Below, piece by piece: positions 7,236 to 18,400 of a DNA stretch of 64,000 nucleotides. Source of the stretch: a virus; the IMG/VR virus record IMGVR_UViG_3300017749_000007, positions 1 to 64,000 of that record; one strand, 5' to 3'. A program made the position numbers and the translations under genes. Within the stretch, counting starts at the first letter, position 1. Every line of letters starts with the position of its first letter. Below the pieces are notes generated by a model. The model searched no databases, had not been told where the DNA came from, and saw nothing but the letters and a program-made list of their open reading frames with translations.

Positions 7236-7312
7236 ATAGTGTGCCGCAAGGCGGACTTATGCTGTTTAACCCACAGCGTAGCTCATAGAACGGGCATAGG
7301 ACTACTTAAATA
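7236..7312 (+). promoter_or_regulatory. Structured 5' leader of small structural genes
   Basis: About 100-base leader between the late box and the ATG at 7324. Two hairpins are visible: CCGC-AAG-GCGG (7244-7254) and ATGCTG...CAGCGT (7259-7279, one G-T pair). A second TTAAATA box lies at 7306-7312, just before the ribosome site TAGGAG. Likely an mRNA-stability or translation element. Confidence 0.45.
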
Positions 7313-7323
7313 GGAGAAAAAAA

Positions 7324-7773
7324 ATGGGAAGACCACTTAATAAAAGATTATTCAGCGAACCTACAGCAGGCGGATCTGAAATCAAAGTAAACTTTCATAA
7401 CGGCACAGCAGTTAAAGAAGGTTATATTGTAAAGCAAAAAGCTTCAAAGAAATTTGTATGTGAAGAAATTGGCACAGGCGGCGAATTTACTTGTGTACTA
7501 ACAACTGATAAATTACCAGCGGCATTAGCGGCAGGTGAAATGTCAATATCATTCAAAATGGATGATGAAGAAACATACACAGTAAGTAAAATTTCTGGAC
7601 GTAAAGCAACATTGTCAGCACCAAGTGCAACAGGCGCAAACGCTTATGATGGAAAAAGTGTTCCATGGAACTTTGCGGCATCTACAGCAGATGGAGCGGC
7701 ACAAGTTGAAGAAGCTGGTGACGATAACACACTAATTGGTACTGATGACGACGACTTCACAGAAGACGCATAA
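7324..7773 (+). CDS. Small virion-type protein, beta-rich
   Basis: A 149-residue protein beginning MGRPLNKRLFSEP. The body (EIKVNFHNGTAVKEGYIVKQ, then KKFVCEEIGTGGEFTCVL) reads as a compact beta barrel, followed by an acidic disordered tail ending in DDDFTEDA. I recall similar proteins as conserved structural-module genes in marine T4-like phages, without a defined role; head decoration or tail-fibre accessory are both possible. The next gene is a divergent copy of the same pattern. Strong ribosome site (TAGGAG). Confidence 0.65.
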   Translation: MGRPLNKRLFSEPTAGGSEIKVNFHNGTAVKEGYIVKQKASKKFVCEEIGTGGEFTCVLTTDKLPAALAAGEMSISFKMDDEETYTVSKISGRKATLSAPSATGANAYDGKSVPWNFAASTADGAAQVEEAGDDNTLIGTDDDDFTEDA

Positions 7774-7784
7774 GGACTAGTGTA

Positions 7785-8150
7785 ATGGGACATCCAGTAA
7801 ATGTTTTTTGGGAACTTTTAAAGAATCTAAAAGACCTGGTTGTTTCAGTAAAAATTGGAAGCTCTGAAGCAGTTCCTCATGGTGCTGTTTTAGAGCAACT
7901 TAGCAATACAAAGTTTAAAGTTGAAGACGGAGAAGGAAATCAAGGCGTGTGTGAATTAGTTAACAAACATACAGAACAATTACTAGACAATGAAATGTCT
8001 ATTCTTGGATTTGTATTAAACAGTTCAGCGTTTGTGTATATTGCTTCAATAGTCAACAACATTATGAATGACTTTACAAACAAAGAATATACTTGGCATT
8101 TAGATAATGATTCTACAACCAATGTATTAATATTAACAGGAAAGCTATAG
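7785..8150 (+). CDS. Small virion-type protein, relative of preceding gene
   Basis: A 121-residue protein starting MGHPVNVFWELLKN. Its core (VVSVKIGSSEAVPHGAVLEQ, then NTKFKVEDGEGNQGVCELV) follows the same strand order as the preceding protein (KVNF...GYIVKQ...KKFVCEE...FTCVL), so the two look like diverged paralogues, this one lacking the acidic tail. No known catalytic motif. It starts 12 bases after the previous stop and its own stop abuts the ATG of the next gene, so the three are probably co-translated. Confidence 0.6.
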   Translation: MGHPVNVFWELLKNLKDLVVSVKIGSSEAVPHGAVLEQLSNTKFKVEDGEGNQGVCELVNKHTEQLLDNEMSILGFVLNSSAFVYIASIVNNIMNDFTNKEYTWHLDNDSTTNVLILTGKL

Positions 8151-9203
8151 ATGTCAAAGTTTTTAAATATAGATGGCGACTATAAAATTTCAGTCACTGA
8201 CGGTGGAGAGATTAGACTCGATCCAGGCACTGATGGTAAAGTAAAAATCATTGGCGACTTAGAAGTTGATGGTGATCAAACTATTATCAATAGTTCTACT
8301 CTTGTAGTAGATGATCCGTTTGTTACAGTAAACCAAGGCGGCGTGTCAGGAGGAGTAGTAAACAACTCCGAAGGTGATGTTGCAGGTATACAAATTGACA
8401 GAGGTGGAAGTGATGCATTTTGGGTATACGATGAGCAAGGACTTGCTGATCCAGTATTCATAGGTAGAACAGGTAGTCCGTCAACAGGAACTATAGTTGA
8501 TCTTAGAACATCAAGAATACAAACAGGCGGTGCTGATCTTAAATTAATTAATGACGGTACTGGTATTGTTACTGTAGAAGGTTGTACAGATTATGAAAAA
8601 CAAATATTTGAGTATGACGGTTCATTAGTTGACTTTACTGTTAACCCAGTATTAAAAGCAAATCAACATGATACATTAGTAAATGCAAAAGGTGTTGTTG
8701 ATTATGTAGATGGCTTCTTTGTTGGTAAATTCCAAAACAAAATTGAATCATTAGACACGTTTGTTGTTGTACATGATAGTGATGCATTTGCAATAGACGA
8801 AAGTGCTATTGAATTTACTATTGATAATACACCAGCGGCAAAGTTCTTTAATAACAGAGCAGAGCTACAGCATTTAAGAATTCAAGACACAACAATCGAA
8901 ACTACATCAAGTAATGCAGATTTAGTTTTAAGCGCACCTGGAACGGGTAATGTACAAATCAATGACGTTTTGTATATTCCACAAGGTCCATATCAAGATG
9001 ATGATGGAACAGGCGGCGGAGGTATACCAAACTTTGGTGTAGATGCGGATACAGCCAATCCGGATGCTCCAGGAGATGGTATTAAATTATACAGTAAAGC
9101 AGAAGGTGCGGCAGGCTCTAGCTTATATTTCATCAATGGCGGATCAGTGCAAGATGAATTGGTAAGTAAAAAGAAGGCACTACTGTTTTCGATGATATTA
9201 TAA
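8151..9203 (+). CDS. Fibre-like structural protein
   Basis: A 350-residue protein with short beta repeats. It opens with SKFLNIDGDYKISVTDGGEI, then GTDGKVKIIGDLEVDGDQTI, the repeat style used throughout the large fibres downstream. A mid segment (DTTIETTSSNADLVLSAPGTG) is the same repeat found dozens of times in the 1706- and 1836-residue proteins. The C-terminus (IKLYSKAEGAAGSSLYFING, then DELVSKKKALLFSMIL) is a conserved trimerisation-like end seen in marine T4-like phages. It probably forms a short fibre or an adaptor to which larger fibres attach. Start abuts the preceding stop codon. Confidence 0.7.
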   Translation: MSKFLNIDGDYKISVTDGGEIRLDPGTDGKVKIIGDLEVDGDQTIINSSTLVVDDPFVTVNQGGVSGGVVNNSEGDVAGIQIDRGGSDAFWVYDEQGLADPVFIGRTGSPSTGTIVDLRTSRIQTGGADLKLINDGTGIVTVEGCTDYEKQIFEYDGSLVDFTVNPVLKANQHDTLVNAKGVVDYVDGFFVGKFQNKIESLDTFVVVHDSDAFAIDESAIEFTIDNTPAAKFFNNRAELQHLRIQDTTIETTSSNADLVLSAPGTGNVQINDVLYIPQGPYQDDDGTGGGGIPNFGVDADTANPDAPGDGIKLYSKAEGAAGSSLYFINGGSVQDELVSKKKALLFSMIL

Positions 9204-9213
9204 AGGAACAAAA

Positions 9214-9582
9214 ATGGCAATAGTTAATACACAAATTGGCGGTAGCTTTACAGACATACTAACAGTTCCTAGCTCATCTAGCGACCCTAACTACAATCTA
9301 GGTGGATTCGCTGTTACGACTATTATGTTCTGTAATACAGCGCAAAACCCAGAGTTAGAACTCTACACAGACGGCGGCGACACATACTTAGATGTACATG
9401 TGTGTCCAGGCGGTATTGCCGCAGGAGACGGAAATATGATTTTAAATAATATTCCTATTCCAGCAGGCGAAACATTTTCAATGGACAGTGAGAAGTTGAT
9501 TTTAGCACCAGGTGATATTGTAAGATGTTCAACTACATCTCCAACTAATATTACTGCAACAGTAAGTTACATACCGGTATAA
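9214..9582 (+). CDS. Small beta-sandwich fibre-module protein (copy 1)
   Basis: A 122-residue protein: strands with a 'PIPAGETFSMDSEKLILAPG' motif and ending in TNITATVSYIPV. The same pattern (polar strand, 'L-P-a-n-t', 'L-i-L', then a final 'v-S-y' strand) occurs at 20932-21261 and 36562-36888, each also next to a fibre gene. The three are probably paralogous adaptors or decoration proteins. Its stop overlaps the ATG of the next gene (TAATG). Confidence 0.6.
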   Translation: MAIVNTQIGGSFTDILTVPSSSSDPNYNLGGFAVTTIMFCNTAQNPELELYTDGGDTYLDVHVCPGGIAAGDGNMILNNIPIPAGETFSMDSEKLILAPGDIVRCSTTSPTNITATVSYIPV

Positions 9583-10097
9583 TGAGATACGTTAGAAGAC
9601 AAACAACCGCTAACAGGTTTATTAGAAACAACAGAGGCATACATATGACCGCTGTTGATAAAGAAATTATTCTTGACAGTGAAAACGTAGTTATGGTTCC
9701 AAAAGGCCGTACAGAAGATCGTCCGCAAAATCCAAAAAACGGACATATGCGTTATAACACTGATGATAACAGATTTGAAGTGTATGAAGCAAACGAATGG
9801 AACGGTATAAGAAACGCGGCTCCATCAGCTTATGCACCTATTACTATACAAAACTTAGGTAACGGTGATGCAAGTGAAACAGTATTTGGTCCACTTAATA
9901 GCGGAGACCCTTTTTATCCTGTACCAGCCGCGGCACAAAACGTTTTAGTATTTGCTGAAAACGTCTTTCAATTACCTATTACAAACTACACACTTGTACA
10001 AAATCCAGCAGGAAAAACAGCAGGTTATTATTTACAATTTGCATCACCAGTTGATGCAGGCAAACCTGTAACAGTAATACATAACTTCGATAAGTAA
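9582..10097 (+). CDS. Fibre-module protein
   Basis: A 171-residue protein translationally coupled to the previous gene by TAATG; an internal ATG at 9645 (TAVDKEI) is a possible alternative start. It contains MVPKGRTEDRPQNPKNG and then HMRYNTDDNRFEVYEANEW. This 'G-x-i-R-y-N-t-x(4)-f-E-x(3-5)-W' motif recurs near the C-termini of the two following giant fibres, suggesting a shared assembly domain. The remaining 100 residues look like a beta sandwich ending in VTVIHNFDK. Probable virion component; role unknown. Confidence 0.6.
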   Translation: MRYVRRQTTANRFIRNNRGIHMTAVDKEIILDSENVVMVPKGRTEDRPQNPKNGHMRYNTDDNRFEVYEANEWNGIRNAAPSAYAPITIQNLGNGDASETVFGPLNSGDPFYPVPAAAQNVLVFAENVFQLPITNYTLVQNPAGKTAGYYLQFASPVDAGKPVTVIHNFDK

Positions 10098-10102
10098 ATT
10101 CA

Positions 10103-10109
10103 ATAAATA
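10103..10109 (+). promoter_or_regulatory. Late promoter box
   Basis: ATAAATA within CAATAAATAC, upstream of the 1706-residue fibre gene, followed by an AGGGAG ribosome site. Confidence 0.7.
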
Positions 10110-10130
10110 CTGTGTCAGGGAGATTATTGA

Positions 10131-13100
10131 GTGGCACAAGTAGGTAGAATATCCGGTCCGTTATTAGAGGAAAACCTTTTAAGGCAAGGCATTGCCAACG
10201 GAACCCAAGCCAATTTAAGTTTTAAAAACACCAACAGTGATACTACACTTCTAAAAGTTGATGTAGCAAACGGTCGTATTGGTGTAGACTTAGAAGCAGT
10301 TGCTAACGAACTACAAGTATCTCAAACTATACAAACAACTGATTTACTATCAACTACAAGTAATGCAGGTGTTGCTAACTTTACAATTATCGGCAACAAT
10401 ATTGATGCTATTAATAACCAAGCAATTTATTTAGATGCTGGTGAACATATACAACTGTCTAATTTAGAAACAGAACAGTTTTATATTAGTGATAATTACA
10501 TACTTACTAAAGACACAAATACTGACATTGATTTAAAATTTAATGGTACAGGTGAATTAGATATTAAATCTAATTTAGAAGTATTTGGTGATATACATGC
10601 ACAAGGTAATGTTACATTTGACGGCAATATTACATTTGGTGATGCAAATACAGATAGTATAGATCTTAACGCAGATACTGCTGATGACATTATTCCTGAT
10701 ACAACAGATACTTACACACTAGGTAGTACAGGATATAACTGGAACACTTTACATACTGAATTAGTTAACGGACAGTTAATTACTACAGGATTAGTTAATG
10801 TAGGAAATGTATTTCTTGATTCAAGACAAGGAAATATATTTTATGTTGCCAAAGGTGGTAACGATACATACACAGGAGATCATCCACAAGCACCGTTACT
10901 GACTCTTAAAGAAGCACTTGATCGTTGTGATGCAAGTACAACAGGTCCTGTAACTGTGTTTATGTATCCAGGCGAATATGAAGAAATATGTCCGTTAGAA
11001 GTTCCTGACAATGTTAGTATTTTAGGTAATGATATAAGAAATGTTATTATTAAACCTACAGCAGGTACTAATGATAAAGATATCTTCTTACTAAATGATA
11101 GTTCTACAATTACAGAAGTTACTATCAAAGACTTTTACTACAACAGTACAAATAATACAGGACATGCATTTAGATTTGCTCCTGATGCTGTAATTACAAA
11201 TAGAAGTCCTTACATAAAAGATGTAGCAGTAATTACAAAAGGTAGCGTAACAAGCGCAAGTGATCCAAGAGGTTTTGCACAAGGTGATGCTGGTAAAGGC
11301 GCACTAGTAGATGGTGCTGATCTAAATAGTGCTAGTATCGAAGGCAGTATGCTATTTCATAGTGCAACATTTATAACACCAAATGCAGATGCACTAACAA
11401 TGACAAATGGTGTTAGAGTAGAATGGCTTAACTCGTTTACATACTTTGCAAAAAGAGGTATGTATGCAGTTAGAGGATCTACAGGAAGAACAGCATATGG
11501 AACTACAAACTATGGTGCAGAATTACGTTCTATAGGTTCAGCAAACGTATACGGTACTAAAGGTGCTGAATGTGATGGCGCTGATACATTAATGTATCTT
11601 ATACAGCACAACATGGCATACATTGGTGCAGGTAAGTTTGTTGACAACGACCCTAGTAGGGTTATACAAACAAATGAAATTACTGAATTGAACTCAGGTA
11701 AAATTCATTTTGTTACAACTGATCAAGGTGGCTCTTTTAGAATTGGCGACAACTTCTTTGTTGACTTTGAAACAGGTAATACAACAATTAGTATTGATGA
11801 TTTATCAGTCAATCAATTTAATGCGTTAAGAATTAACACAGGTACAAGCACAACAGTAATTGACGGTGCTTTTATAGATACCGGAAACTTAAGAATACAA
11901 AATAATATTATTCAAACTGATGTGGGCGATTTAATTATTGAATCGGCAGGTAAAATAAATCTTAATGATAATACAAATGTTACAGGCGATGTTGATATTA
12001 CAGGTAACTTTAGTTATGGTGGTGCATTAAATGTTAAAGGTAACGAACTAGGTGACGCACTAGTATTCAATGCAGAACTACAACAAAATTTCAATCCACA
12101 TCAAAACTTAACTTTTAGTTTAGGATCATTTAATAACAAGTGGCTTATAGCACACTTATCAAGAATGGAAGTTGGTGACATAAGCATTTATGATAATGTT
12201 ATTGAAACAAATGTATCGAACGCAGACCTAGAGCTACGTGCTAATGGCACAGGTAAAGTTCTTGTTCCTAGTAACGATGTAAATGTTACAAATAATTTAA
12301 ATGTTAATGGCCTTGCTACCCTTGCTAATACAAATATCACAGGTACTGTAACACATGTAGGTACTACGAACCAAACTGGCAATACTAATATATCAGAAGA
12401 TTTAAACGTAACAAGTACACTTGATGTAGACGGTAACGTTCAGCTTGAAGAAATATTAATTGATAATAATTTTATCACAACAACTACAAGTGATGCAGAT
12501 TTAGAATTACGTGCGGCAGGAACAGGTATTGTTAACTTACAAGATAATGTTAATGTAACAGACAATGTTAGTGCTGATAATATACAGACTACAAATGCTA
12601 ATATAACACTTAACGTTACTACAGATAATGCTAATATTGGTAATGTTGAAATAAATGATAATAATATTAGTGCAACATCAACAGATTCTAATTTAATACT
12701 AAACGCCGACGACGAAGTTAGAGTTACCGGAACTGATGTTGTGTTTGGACAAGACCTTACAGTAGCAGGACTTAGCGTAATAGCCAGCACTAATATTACT
12801 GGAACTTTAAATCATACAGGTGATAGAACAACGTTTGTAGGCAATAGTCTTACACTGAACGGCGAACTTACAGTTGATAATGTTTATATTGAAGATAACT
12901 TTATTACAACTACCACAGGCAATTTATTATTAGGAGCAACTGGCAATGTTGTTGCTGATACAAATAATGTTTCTATTACTAACGATCTAACAGTTAGTGG
13001 AGTAACAACACTAGACGATACTACAATTAATTCAACCCTAACACATGTAGGTGATAATGTACAAACAGGAAATTTGGCTATTGGTGGCAGTTTGGATATC

Positions 13101-15251
13101 GACAGTATCAATATTGATACTAATGTTATTACTACTTCCGCAGTAGATACTGACCTTGATTTAAGATCAACAAACAGAATATATGTACCAACTGCAAACG
13201 TAGAAGTAACTAATAATACCACTGTTAGTGGTGTCACAGACCTACGTACAACGTCTCTAAGCGGTGGTTTAACACATGTAGGTACTAGAACAATAACCAA
13301 CGAAGAAACACGCTTAAAGGGCTTTATATACGAACGAAATGTAAATCACTGGAGGAATTTTGGTGCTATTGACGGAAATAGTTCTGCTGTATATGACGGT
13401 ATAACATATAATGCAGGAGGCAATGTTCCTGAGATTAATATTGGCGGAGCCACATATGTTCAAGGCACTCTAGTCGATGTTGACGGGCCTAATTTTTATT
13501 TTACAATTCGAAAAGTAGGTGATACTGAAGTTGTAAGTATTCCTTCACAATATACACAGGTTGGTAATTTAGATGTTACCGGACAAGTTGACTTCCAAGG
13601 AGATGTACAACTTACCGATGTTAATATTAGTGACAATGTTATTACAACAACTATAGGTAATAATGATTTAGATTTACGTGCTTCAGGCACAGGTGAAGTT
13701 CTTATTGACGGCACCAATATGCGAGTTACACAAGACTTATTTGCCGCTAGTATAGCAACTAATGATATTTCAATTAACCAATCATTAGTACTTGATGAGC
13801 TTGTTATAACTGATAGTAATATTGAAATTAATGAAAACTATATTAGTACTAAAGTATCTAATAGTGATTTACAATTACGTGCTACAGGTGATGTTACAGT
13901 AGCATCAAATAATGTTATACTTTCACAGAACTTAACAGTTAACGGTACAACTGCTCTTGCTAATACAAATATTACAGGAACACTTACACACGTTGGTGAT
14001 AGAATACAAACAGGAGATTACAATCTTACTGGTAATTTAAATATTAGTTCTCTTGCTACAGATAGAGCTTTCCAATTTGATGATGTAAAGATAGAAGGCA
14101 ATGTATTACAAACTACTTTATCTAACAGTAATTTAGATTTACGAGCCGCTGGCACAGGCGAAATATTATTTAATGAAGACCTACATATTGATAAAAATTT
14201 AAATATAGGTTCATTTAATGTTGATGCTGTTGCAGTAGACGATAATGTTTCATTAGAAGTTATTGAATTAAGTACAGACGTACAATTCTTTGATAATGTT
14301 ATTACAACTACTAATTCAAATAGTGATTTAGAATTACGTACAAATGGTACAGGTAGTGTATACCTTCAAGAACTAGATATTTTAGATAACAATATATCAA
14401 CTGTTAATTCAGCAATTACTTTTGCACCAACAGAAAACTTAAACATTACATCTACTACTGCTCTACTAATACCAAGAGGAACATCAGCTCAACGTATACT
14501 AGATACAGGAAGCATATTAGATGGTGGTTCAGCTGATAACAATTCATCTATACTAAGTGGCGGCACAGCGTCAACTGTATTTGATTCTGAATCAACTATA
14601 TACGATTCAGGCGCATCAATAATAGCAGACCAAGGAACTCCTGGAGCAATACGTTTTAATACTGACGATAATTTGTTTGAAGGAACTACACAAAATACAG
14701 TAACATTTAATGGTGTTTATTCTTCCGATAGATTAACTAGTGTACTTGCACATCCTACAAATGATACTATATTGTTTACTGCAAATAGTGTAAGCTCTGG
14801 TGTTATAGATAGCACAGGAATTACATTAAACGGCTTACAAGTAGACGATGTGTTTATTAACGATTCAACAATTACTACAAACGTTTCTAATAGTGATTTA
14901 GAATTAGCACGTAACGGAAGCGGAGAAGTAATACTAAACAATATATCAATTGTTGGAAATACTATTAAAAATAATACTAACAAAGGTGTTGTTAATTTAG
15001 TAAGTTCAGGATTTGGTTATACTAAATTTACTGGTACAAGTGGTGTAGTTATTCCGTTTGGTGGCACAGCAACACAGCCTGATCCAGCAACAAATCCAAT
15101 ACCAGTAGGTGACACAAGATACAACACTGACACTCAAATACTTGAAACTTGGGACGGCAACACGTACCTTACTTCAATGGGTCCTAACCCACCAATTACT
15201 CCAACAGAGTTTAACGACTTGCTTTTGGAATATACCATTATCTTTGGGTAA
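10131..15251 (+). CDS. Giant fibre protein 1 (1706 aa), pectin-lyase-like core
   Basis: Start is GTG (10131) after AGGGAG. The N-terminus (AQVGRISGPLLEENLLRQGI) matches the next fibre's N-terminus and is likely the virion-attachment segment. Residues about 240-500 begin GNIFYVAKGGNDTYTGDHPQ and continue as a right-handed parallel beta helix (pectin-lyase/DUF1565-like), with a FRFAPDAVITNRSPYIK segment. The remaining 1200 residues are short beta repeats of about 50 residues built around 'dnfItT..SnsDLeLRAnGTG' and 'aNTNITGTvtHvG..nQTGn'. Near the end are RGTSAQRILDTGS and two 'R-y/f-N-T-D' motifs. Probable host-binding or polysaccharide-contacting fibre. No catalytic residues assigned. Confidence 0.75.
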   Translation: MAQVGRISGPLLEENLLRQGIANGTQANLSFKNTNSDTTLLKVDVANGRIGVDLEAVANELQVSQTIQTTDLLSTTSNAGVANFTIIGNNIDAINNQAIYLDAGEHIQLSNLETEQFYISDNYILTKDTNTDIDLKFNGTGELDIKSNLEVFGDIHAQGNVTFDGNITFGDANTDSIDLNADTADDIIPDTTDTYTLGSTGYNWNTLHTELVNGQLITTGLVNVGNVFLDSRQGNIFYVAKGGNDTYTGDHPQAPLLTLKEALDRCDASTTGPVTVFMYPGEYEEICPLEVPDNVSILGNDIRNVIIKPTAGTNDKDIFLLNDSSTITEVTIKDFYYNSTNNTGHAFRFAPDAVITNRSPYIKDVAVITKGSVTSASDPRGFAQGDAGKGALVDGADLNSASIEGSMLFHSATFITPNADALTMTNGVRVEWLNSFTYFAKRGMYAVRGSTGRTAYGTTNYGAELRSIGSANVYGTKGAECDGADTLMYLIQHNMAYIGAGKFVDNDPSRVIQTNEITELNSGKIHFVTTDQGGSFRIGDNFFVDFETGNTTISIDDLSVNQFNALRINTGTSTTVIDGAFIDTGNLRIQNNIIQTDVGDLIIESAGKINLNDNTNVTGDVDITGNFSYGGALNVKGNELGDALVFNAELQQNFNPHQNLTFSLGSFNNKWLIAHLSRMEVGDISIYDNVIETNVSNADLELRANGTGKVLVPSNDVNVTNNLNVNGLATLANTNITGTVTHVGTTNQTGNTNISEDLNVTSTLDVDGNVQLEEILIDNNFITTTTSDADLELRAAGTGIVNLQDNVNVTDNVSADNIQTTNANITLNVTTDNANIGNVEINDNNISATSTDSNLILNADDEVRVTGTDVVFGQDLTVAGLSVIASTNITGTLNHTGDRTTFVGNSLTLNGELTVDNVYIEDNFITTTTGNLLLGATGNVVADTNNVSITNDLTVSGVTTLDDTTINSTLTHVGDNVQTGNLAIGGSLDIDSINIDTNVITTSAVDTDLDLRSTNRIYVPTANVEVTNNTTVSGVTDLRTTSLSGGLTHVGTRTITNEETRLKGFIYERNVNHWRNFGAIDGNSSAVYDGITYNAGGNVPEINIGGATYVQGTLVDVDGPNFYFTIRKVGDTEVVSIPSQYTQVGNLDVTGQVDFQGDVQLTDVNISDNVITTTIGNNDLDLRASGTGEVLIDGTNMRVTQDLFAASIATNDISINQSLVLDELVITDSNIEINENYISTKVSNSDLQLRATGDVTVASNNVILSQNLTVNGTTALANTNITGTLTHVGDRIQTGDYNLTGNLNISSLATDRAFQFDDVKIEGNVLQTTLSNSNLDLRAAGTGEILFNEDLHIDKNLNIGSFNVDAVAVDDNVSLEVIELSTDVQFFDNVITTTNSNSDLELRTNGTGSVYLQELDILDNNISTVNSAITFAPTENLNITSTTALLIPRGTSAQRILDTGSILDGGSADNNSSILSGGTASTVFDSESTIYDSGASIIADQGTPGAIRFNTDDNLFEGTTQNTVTFNGVYSSDRLTSVLAHPTNDTILFTANSVSSGVIDSTGITLNGLQVDDVFINDSTITTNVSNSDLELARNGSGEVILNNISIVGNTIKNNTNKGVVNLVSSGFGYTKFTGTSGVVIPFGGTATQPDPATNPIPVGDTRYNTDTQILETWDGNTYLTSMGPNPPITPTEFNDLLLEYTIIFG
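12300..12375 (+). repeat. Dispersed about 60-bp repeat of fibre genes
   Basis: The stretch coding LANTNITGTVTHVGTTNQTG recurs with few changes near 18325-18385 and 19745-19805 in the next gene, and more diverged at 13950-14015. The near identity across two genes suggests recombination between fibre genes. Confidence 0.7.
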
Positions 15252-15273
15252 CAAAGCCCTTTTATCTTAAACG

Positions 15274-15281
15274 TATAAATA
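15274..15281 (+). promoter_or_regulatory. Late promoter box
   Basis: Perfect TATAAATA after the first giant fibre gene; followed by a leader of about 125 bases. Confidence 0.75.
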
Positions 15282-15284
15282 CTA

Positions 15285-15405
15285 TTAATGCAAAGCAAGA
15301 CCATTGTGGACCAACATATCTGCAAGCTGAGCAGGACTAACTGTGGTTATCCGGCAAAGAGCGCGAGCTGAAAATTAGGGTAGAGGGACAGGATCCCCGT
15401 ATTGA
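15285..15405 (+). promoter_or_regulatory. Long 5' leader of fibre 2
   Basis: About 130 untranslated bases that are less AT-rich than the flanks. Small hairpins: CTGC/GCAG (15320-15334) and GGGA/TCCC (15385-15397). A TTGAGGAG ribosome site follows. No ORF of its own. Confidence 0.35.
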
Positions 15406-15414
15406 GGAGAAAAG

Positions 15415-18400
15415 ATGAGCGCCATCGGTCGTATTAGCGGTCCGCTCTTAAAGTCGAATTTATTGCGTAACGGCATAGATTTAGCATTTGAGACGGATTT
15501 ATTATATCTTGATGTAAACAATCAACGCATCGGTATCAAAAACGCAACACCTCAATACGAGCTAGACATCACAGGTACAACACGTACAACAGATATAAGA
15601 GTTACAAATAGAGCAGACATTGGTGATATCAATGTACTAGGTAATACTATTTGGAGCGACAACCAATACCTATACTTAGGTACAGTAGACAACATTGTTT
15701 ACAACAACAAATTACGTGTAGATGATATTGACGTTGAAGGCAACGTTATTAGCACAAACACATCAAATTCAAACTTAGAATTACGTCCAAACGGAACAGG
15801 TGAAGTACATGTTTATTCAAACATGGAAGTGGACGGAAACATACATGCTACTGGAAATATTACAGCAGATGGAAACATTGTACTTGGTGACGCAGACACT
15901 GACAGCATTACTTTCAATGCAGATGTAGCATCAAATATTATACCAGATTTAGATAATACTTACAATTTAGGTTACAAGGGTACAGAGTATACACAAACTG
16001 CTGGCAACTTTGCATTAGGTGATATTACAATTACTATTAGTGGAGGTACTGGAACACTTAACGTACCTGCAAGTGGCACTGCTTGGGCAGATGACGTTGT
16101 TAACACTACAGCAAATATTTCAGATAGTTTACTATTAGCATTACAATCTACATCAGGAACATTACACAAAGTTACAACTACTAGTGTTTGGACTGGTTCA
16201 AGACAAGCATCAGTATCAGCACCTAGCATTTTAGACGGAACTTACAACGTAGTTCAAGTTAACCTTGGTGCAAAACGTTGGGCTGATGTTTGGGTAGACA
16301 ATATTGTAACTAATGGTATTAATACTGGAACTATTGTTGTTGACGGAGTTGACTTAACACTACGTCAGGGTAACATTTTTTATGTTGCAGAAAATGGCGA
16401 TGATACACATACAGGAACGCATCAACAAGATCCTTTTGCAAGTATCAGTAAAGCACTTAGTGTTTCAAGTTCAGGAGATACAATTCATGTATATCCAGGT
16501 ATATACACAGAACTATTTCCATTAACTGTTCCAGCAGGAGTTACAGTTAAAGGTCAAGGCATACGTGGTGTAACAGTAAAACCAACAACAGCAACACGTT
16601 ACAATGATGCATTTTTACTTAATGGCCAAACAACTATTGAAGATTTAACAGTTAGTGATTTTTATAGTGGCGGAGCATTCCATGACACAACAGCGGCAAG
16701 CGCAGGATCTGCAACTTTAAATGTTGGAACCGCACCATTTGCACACGCATACGTAAGCGGTGGAACAATAACATTTGGCGGCAACGACTATGCAATTAGT
16801 AATGCTGTATATACGCACGGAACTGGACAATTAGTAATTACACACGCAGGACCAGATGCAGGTGTAGGAACAACTACATTTATTAAAGATATTGTGTTTA
16901 GTTGCAATGGCGGTAATAGAACATTCCCAGACAACGGATATGCTTTCCGCTTTGCTACAGACTTTGAAGTAACTAGTCGTTCACCATACATTAAAAATGT
17001 ATCAGTAATTACAAAAGGTAGTGTAACTAGTTCAAGTGACCCAAGAGGCTTTGATGCAGGAGATGCAGGTAAGGGTGTATATGTAGACGGTGCATATGCA
17101 ACTATAAATTCTAAAGAAGCGGCAATGTTATTTCATTCTGCAACGTTTATTACTCCGGGTGTTGATGCACTTACAGCAACAAACGGTGCTAGAATAGAAT
17201 GGCTAAACTCATTTACATATTTTGCAAATAGATCATTATACGCATTTGATAGTAACGATGGTTTAAAAGGCGAAGGTAAAACACGTATTAGATTAAGTGG
17301 TATTTCAGGAACATTTGCTGGCGGCGAAACAATTACATTTACATCTACAGATAATTCAACAGTAGTTACTAAAGTAATTAACAGTGTCGAAAATAGCGAC
17401 ACGCTTGTTATTAATGGAAAAGATACAGGCTTATTAGGATTTGACTTTACTCCGTTAAGCATATCATCAAGTGGTGGCGCATCTGCTACTGCTATTGAAA
17501 GTTTAGATTTAAGAGACTTTGGTGCTGAAATACGCATGATTGGTAGTGCTAGTGTTTATGGTAACAATGGTTTAGTAGGTGATGGCCCAGGTGTATTAGT
17601 TTATGCTATTGGACACAACCTTGCATATATTGGCAATGGTAAAGCAGTTACTAATGATCCTTCAACTGTAGTACAAGCACAAGAAGTAATTGAAACTAAC
17701 GATGCACAAATACGTTACAACTCAGTTGACCACAAAGGCGACTTTAGAGTTGGTGATTTATTTTATGTAAACCAAGAAACAGGTAGTGCTTCATTTAGTG
17801 TTAGTGATTTTGTAATTAACACAACTAACGGAGTTACATTTAATACAGGTAGTGATACTACTTTTGTTGATGGTTCAAAAATTGAAACTGGCGATTGGCG
17901 CATAAGTGGAAATACAATACAGACACTAACACAAGATGCAAACTTTAATGCGGCTAGTGGAACAATTAAATTAAATGACAATGTAGATATTACAGGTAAC
18001 TTAGATGTAACAGGCAATGTTACAATCGGCGGTAATATTACAATTGGTGACGAAGCAACAGATACAATAGAAATTATTGCAGGAATTGATAGTGATATTA
18101 TTCCTAAAGTTAATGGTGTATATAGCCTAGGTGAAGCAACTAAACAGTGGAGTAATATTTGGGTCAATCAAGTTAATATTGACAGTATAAAAATACGTGA
18201 TAACTTTATTGAAACTACAGAGTCAAACGCAGATTTAGAAATAAGAGCAAACGGTACTGGTAACATTTATATACCAAACAATAATGTACAAATTGATAAT
18301 GCTCTTACAGTTGACGGATTAGTAACACTTGCTAATACAAACATCACAGGTACAGTAACACATGTAGGTACTACTAACCAAACTGGTACTACTAATGTTA

